Source: Paramylibacter ulvae
GTDB lineage: Bacteria; Pseudomonadota; Alphaproteobacteria; Rhodobacterales; Rhodobacteraceae
Length of the DNA stretch: 64,000 nucleotides
Reading direction: 5' to 3'
Assembly (NCBI RefSeq): GCF_014652655.1
Contig: NZ_BMZF01000010.1
Span: 1-64,000 of the forward strand
Shown here: in pieces, positions 60,733-64,000 of the stretch
Layout of the letters: each line of letters opens with the position of its first letter
How positions within the stretch are numbered: the stretch's first letter is position 1
Notes under the pieces: generated by a model
What the model was told of the DNA's origin: nothing
Seen by the model: only the letters and a program-made list of their open reading frames with translations
Database searches by the model: none
Position numbers and translations under genes: made by a program

Positions 60733-60835
60733 AGTTTTCCACAACTCGCATAATTTTGTTGTTCTGATGTTACATCAACAGGTTATTCGCTGATGCATAC
60801 AGGGATAAAATCCCACAATGGCAAAGGCGGAATAG

Positions 60836-61219
60836 ATGAGTGAGTCAGCCAAACAATTGGTATTGGTGGTCGAAGACGAACCCGCACAGGCGGAATTGTT
60901 GCGATACAATCTGGAAAAAAACGGTTGGCGCGTGGTTTGCGTTGATAGCGGTGATGATGCACTGTTGATGTACCGCGAAACCATGCCTGATCTGGTTATC
61001 TTGGATTGGATGTTGCCACATCTGTCTGGGATCGAGGTTTGTTCTGAAATTCGTAAAACCGAAAATGGCATACGGGTGCCGATTTTGATGCTAACCGCGC
61101 GTGGGCAGGAAGAGGATCGCCTGCGCGGCATTGATGTCGGCGCAGACGATTTTATTGTGAAACCTTATTCAGTGGCCGATTTGATGGAACGTGTGGCGCG
61201 CAATTTGATTGTGAATTAA
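60836..61219 (+). CDS. Receiver-only response regulator
   Basis: 127 residues. Complete receiver domain: acidic VVEDEPAQAE, phospho-Asp in LVILDWMLPHLSG (near 54), Thr in LMLTARGQ and Lys in FIVKPYSVADL. It resembles the PhoB receiver, but the winged-helix output domain is missing; the stop follows NLIVN directly and no continuation in other frames is seen before the convergent gene. It may signal through protein contact or to another regulator. Confidence 0.9.
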   Translation: MSESAKQLVLVVEDEPAQAELLRYNLEKNGWRVVCVDSGDDALLMYRETMPDLVILDWMLPHLSGIEVCSEIRKTENGIRVPILMLTARGQEEDRLRGIDVGADDFIVKPYSVADLMERVARNLIVN

Positions 61220-63153
61220 CCCTTGCTCTGCCCCTTGATGAATGCGGCAGCTTCGGCCGCTGTTTCAAAAATATTTGGGCTTAACGCACGCGCTTTTAAA
61301 TCTTGGCCCATTTTTTGACGCAAGAATGCACTGGTGGTATATCGCGCGGCATCCAAGAAATATTGTTTTTCCAATTCGGCCTGAAAATCCGCATATGCGG
61401 CACGCAGTTTTGGTGCGATTGTACGTCCGTCAAAATTGGAAATGATGTTTACCTTTTTGCCCAATGCACCGAAAAATTTATGCATCACAGTGTAATGTTC
61501 ATCCAAATCTTCGCGTGTGTTAATCGCGGTGCCAGCCAAGTTGATGAATACCGTATTTGTGGACGCGTCATATGTTAAACGATCCTCCATCCGTACATTG
61601 ATCAATGTATTTTTCAGCTTCATCCGACGTTCATCGAATATCTCTGGGTCCATGGTTTTGGGATTGTTTACAATGGGTCTGAACGCCATATGCGCAAGGA
61701 TATCGCGTTCAATATCGATGCCTGGGGCGACCTCTGACAATTCCAAACCATCAACTGTCATGCGGAACACACACCGCTCGGTGACATATAATACCTGTTG
61801 GCCCATCTGCGCGGCGTATTTGCCGTTGAATGTAATTTGTTCCACCTGATCGATGAATTTGGGCATTTGGCCTTCGGCGGTGATCGACAATTCGCGATCC
61901 TTGCAATCGACACGTAAACCGCGTGCGGTGAATGTGCCAACAAACACTAATTTACGCGCGTTCTGGCTAATGTTGATAAACCCGCCAGCGCCGGCAAAGC
62001 GATCTTTGAAGCGGCTGACGTTAACGTTGCCGTGGCGATCTACCTCGGCCATGCCAAGAACGGCCAGATCCAACCCGCCGCCATCATAAAAATCAAACAT
62101 CTGGTTGGTTTGGGTTATCGCGTTTGCGTTGATCGCAGCGCCAAAATCCAAACCCGATTGGGGAACGCCGCCCATCACACCCGCTTCGGTGGTGAGGGTG
62201 ATATGATCGAGAATTTCCTCTTCGTTGGCAACGGCGCCAACGCCCTCTGGCATGCCAATGCCAAGGTTTACCACACCATTGATCGGTAATTCCATTGCAG
62301 CGCGACGTGCGATGATTTTGCGATCGGAAAATGGCATTGGTGTCAATTCATCAACAACACCGCGCAAACGCCCCGTGAACGAATGATTATATGGCGTGTC
62401 ATAGGTTTGCAAATGCTCACTTGCATCCGCGACCACCACACAATCCACCAGATTACCGGGCACGACAACCTCGCGCGGGTTCATCGAACCCTCGGCGCAG
62501 ATGCGTTCAACCTGTGCAATCACCAAGCCACCACTGTTTTTGGCAGCCTGCGCAATGGACAACATGTCCAACGTCAATGCTTCGCGTTCCATTGTGATAT
62601 TGCCAGCCTTGTCGGCGGTCGTACCACGGATGAACGCCACATCAATTGGGATTGAACGATAGAAAAGCCATTCTTCGCCGTCCAATTCCATCAATTCCAC
62701 TAGTTTTTCTGTCGAACTTTCGTTGATTGCACCGCCAATTTGGCGTGGATCAACAAATGTGTTCAGGCCAACTTTGGAAAACATGCCCGGTTTGCCCGCC
62801 GCGATGTCGCGGTACAGTTGTGAAATACAGCCCAACGGCAAATTATAGGCCGCGATTTTATTGGCCACCGCCAGTTGCCCCAATTTAGGAACCAGGGACC
62901 AATGTCCACCGATGGCGCGTTTCACCAATCCAGGTGCAGACAGACGGTTCAACCCGCGATCCTTGCCATCACCGGGTGCGGCTGCAAACAAAAGAGATAT
63001 ATCCTTGGGCTCGGCCTGTTTGTCATAACGTTCGGCAAGACCGCGCAACAATGCCTCTGGCGTGCCGATGCCCACAAAACCAGACACGCAAATTGTGTCT
63101 GAATCCGCGATTACCGCGACGGCATCCTCAAGGCTTACGATCTTGTCAACCAT
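61216..63153 (-). CDS. Acyl-CoA:acetate/propionate CoA-transferase
   Basis: 645 residues; two CoA-transferase family I domains (residues 1-260 and 270-560). The catalytic Glu is in TLTTEAGVMGG (near 327), preceded by NLGIGMPEGVGAVANEEEIL. GGAGGAA precedes the ATG. Enzymes of this type (Pct/YdiF) exchange CoA between propionate, lactate, 3-hydroxyacids and acetyl-CoA. A PHA synthase upstream suggests supply of hydroxyacyl-CoA for polymer. It overlaps the receiver gene by 4 bp, converging. Confidence 0.9.
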   Translation of the reverse strand: MVDKIVSLEDAVAVIADSDTICVSGFVGIGTPEALLRGLAERYDKQAEPKDISLLFAAAPGDGKDRGLNRLSAPGLVKRAIGGHWSLVPKLGQLAVANKIAAYNLPLGCISQLYRDIAAGKPGMFSKVGLNTFVDPRQIGGAINESSTEKLVELMELDGEEWLFYRSIPIDVAFIRGTTADKAGNITMEREALTLDMLSIAQAAKNSGGLVIAQVERICAEGSMNPREVVVPGNLVDCVVVADASEHLQTYDTPYNHSFTGRLRGVVDELTPMPFSDRKIIARRAAMELPINGVVNLGIGMPEGVGAVANEEEILDHITLTTEAGVMGGVPQSGLDFGAAINANAITQTNQMFDFYDGGGLDLAVLGMAEVDRHGNVNVSRFKDRFAGAGGFINISQNARKLVFVGTFTARGLRVDCKDRELSITAEGQMPKFIDQVEQITFNGKYAAQMGQQVLYVTERCVFRMTVDGLELSEVAPGIDIERDILAHMAFRPIVNNPKTMDPEIFDERRMKLKNTLINVRMEDRLTYDASTNTVFINLAGTAINTREDLDEHYTVMHKFFGALGKKVNIISNFDGRTIAPKLRAAYADFQAELEKQYFLDAARYTTSAFLRQKMGQDLKARALSPNIFETAAEAAAFIKGQSKG

Positions 63154-63173
63154 TTGTATTTCCTCCCAGAAAT

Positions 63174-64000
63174 TTATTTCTTCTTCTTTTTTATCTGCGT
63201 TTTATTGACCCAATCGACAAAACCTTGGGCAACAACGCCTTGTGCTTTGCGGCTTACGAAAACACCGACATGGCCACCTGGAAATCCGATTTCAGTGTAT
63301 TTTTTTGGTTTGATGTAATTGGATAATGGTTTGGTACAGCTCACAGGAACGATATGATCTTGGAGCGCGTAAATATTCAAGACAGGGCAGGCGATGTTTT
63401 GCAAATCAACCACGTCCCCATCCAACGAAAACTTACCGTTTACCAATTGGTTTTCACGGTAAAATTTATTGAACCATTCCTTGGCTGCAACACCGGGGTG
63501 ATCGGGGCGATCGGCGATCCATTTTTCCATACGCAGAAAATTAAGCGTTGCATCCGCGTCGCCATCAAGACGTTGCAAGCCAAGACTATATTTCGTCATG
63601 GAATTCATAGGAGTCAGCGCGGAAAACATCGCACCCGTAAGTGCGCCTGGCATATTGCCATGGGTATCGACCAGATTATTCACATCATCTTCGCTAAAGT
63701 TTGCAAGCCATTGGTTTAAAAAACCTTCGCCGCGCCAGAAATTTTCGGGATCGCCCTTAAAATCAATGGGTGTGATCGTGAGCGCAAGCCCTGCAAATAA
63801 TTCGGGATGTGTTGCAGCCAAACAGGTGGCGAATGTACCGCCTTCGCAGATACCAAACATGGTAATCGGACCACCTGATTTTTCGACCAGAAATTCGATG
63901 CAATCACGCAGCCAGCCATTAATCATGTCGTCCAAGCTGATGAATTGATCCGCACGTGTGGGGTTGCCCCAATCCACAACATATACATCCAAACCTGCCA
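63174..64000 (-). CDS. phaC: Class III poly(3-hydroxyalkanoate) synthase, 5' end outside window
   Basis: At least 275 residues; the 5' end is beyond 64000. The first visible residues AGLDVYVVDWGNPTRAD match the mid-N-terminal part of class III PhaC. Catalytic residues: Cys in FGICEGGTFA (GxCxG lipase-like box), Asp in ALQDHIVP and His in GGHVGVFV. The C-terminus ends in IKKKKK, an odd basic tail. It polymerises 3-hydroxyacyl-CoA into storage granules. The CoA-transferase lies 20 bp downstream in the same direction, so the two are probably co-expressed. Confidence 0.9.
   Translation of the reverse strand, partial: AGLDVYVVDWGNPTRADQFISLDDMINGWLRDCIEFLVEKSGGPITMFGICEGGTFATCLAATHPELFAGLALTITPIDFKGDPENFWRGEGFLNQWLANFSEDDVNNLVDTHGNMPGALTGAMFSALTPMNSMTKYSLGLQRLDGDADATLNFLRMEKWIADRPDHPGVAAKEWFNKFYRENQLVNGKFSLDGDVVDLQNIACPVLNIYALQDHIVPVSCTKPLSNYIKPKKYTEIGFPGGHVGVFVSRKAQGVVAQGFVDWVNKTQIKKKKK

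Noticed and set aside
1-64000. rRNA genes, CRISPR arrays, insertion sequences with DDE transposases, riboswitches of known type
   Set aside because: None recognised on reading both strands; only one intact tRNA (Cys) was found.

Overview
The window looks like the chromosome of a marine alphaproteobacterium of the Rhodobacterales (Roseobacter-like). The evidence is gene content and order: pcm-tolC beside a PopZ/DUF2497-position gene, cobQ next to a YdjM-like membrane protein, a metR-like regulator divergent from metF, a DUF6280-type protein, a class III PHA synthase with a CoA-transferase, and a TRAP transporter. This is inferred from family knowledge, not from a database search. Core genes are of moderate GC; two accessory blocks differ visibly from them.

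Positions 1-10142 are an accessory block, visibly GC-richer. It carries a small secreted protein, a membrane protein, a SAM methyltransferase, a TetR regulator with three operator-like palindromes, a RidA-family gene that probably carries a 1-nt start frameshift, a six-gene minus-strand operon (ArsR-type regulator, two SRPBCC, two VOC, one DUF1428), a small Xre regulator, two divergent Arc-type repressors and a tyrosine integrase. The integrase ends 68 bp before a 45-bp copy of the 3' end of tRNA-Cys. I read this as the right end of an integrated element whose left end lies outside the window.

Positions 10143-16350 are a second, AT-rich element bounded by exact 45-bp direct repeats. The right repeat is the 3' end of an intact tRNA-Cys(GCA) gene. 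It holds a Type II restriction-modification pair (TSPPY methyltransferase and a MvaI/BcnI-like nuclease), a 190-residue FimB-like recombinase, an HUH-type replication-initiator-like protein and its own integrase. Paired TGTGTACA motifs about one helical turn apart lie inside both ends. The two elements appear to sit in tandem on the same tRNA.

Positions 16432-48448 are mainly core genes: cobQ, popZ-like/tolC/pcm, a DUF2235 hydrolase, an ornithine-decarboxylase-like enzyme with a divergent Lrp regulator, valS, two aminotransferases, an ABC exporter, a glycosyltransferase, ygfZ, a degenerate inositol-monophosphatase paralogue, a GNAT enzyme, a membrane-anchored NYN nuclease, metR/metF, a thioesterase, efp, a DMT exporter, hrpB, rpmB, a PCuAC copper chaperone, a low-Mr phosphatase and lepA. 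An AT-rich DUF3800 gene follows lepA.

Positions 48500-64000 carry a PhnA-like protein, small envelope proteins (including a 39-residue lipoprotein), pirin, a 3-hydroxyisobutyrate-dehydrogenase-like enzyme, a glyoxalase and an EEP-family phosphodiesterase. These are followed by a TRAP transporter (dctP, long dctQ, very long dctM) running directly into a soluble histidine kinase and a receiver-only response regulator. Last come a propionate-CoA-transferase-like enzyme and a class III PHA synthase cut by the window end.

The strongest points for follow-up are the tandem tRNA-Cys elements (especially the compact restriction-modification/HUH element), the TRAP-kinase-receiver operon with an 882-residue permease, two Shine-Dalgarno-masking hairpins, the inositol-monophosphatase paralogue with eroded metal ligands, and several near-perfect operator palindromes.
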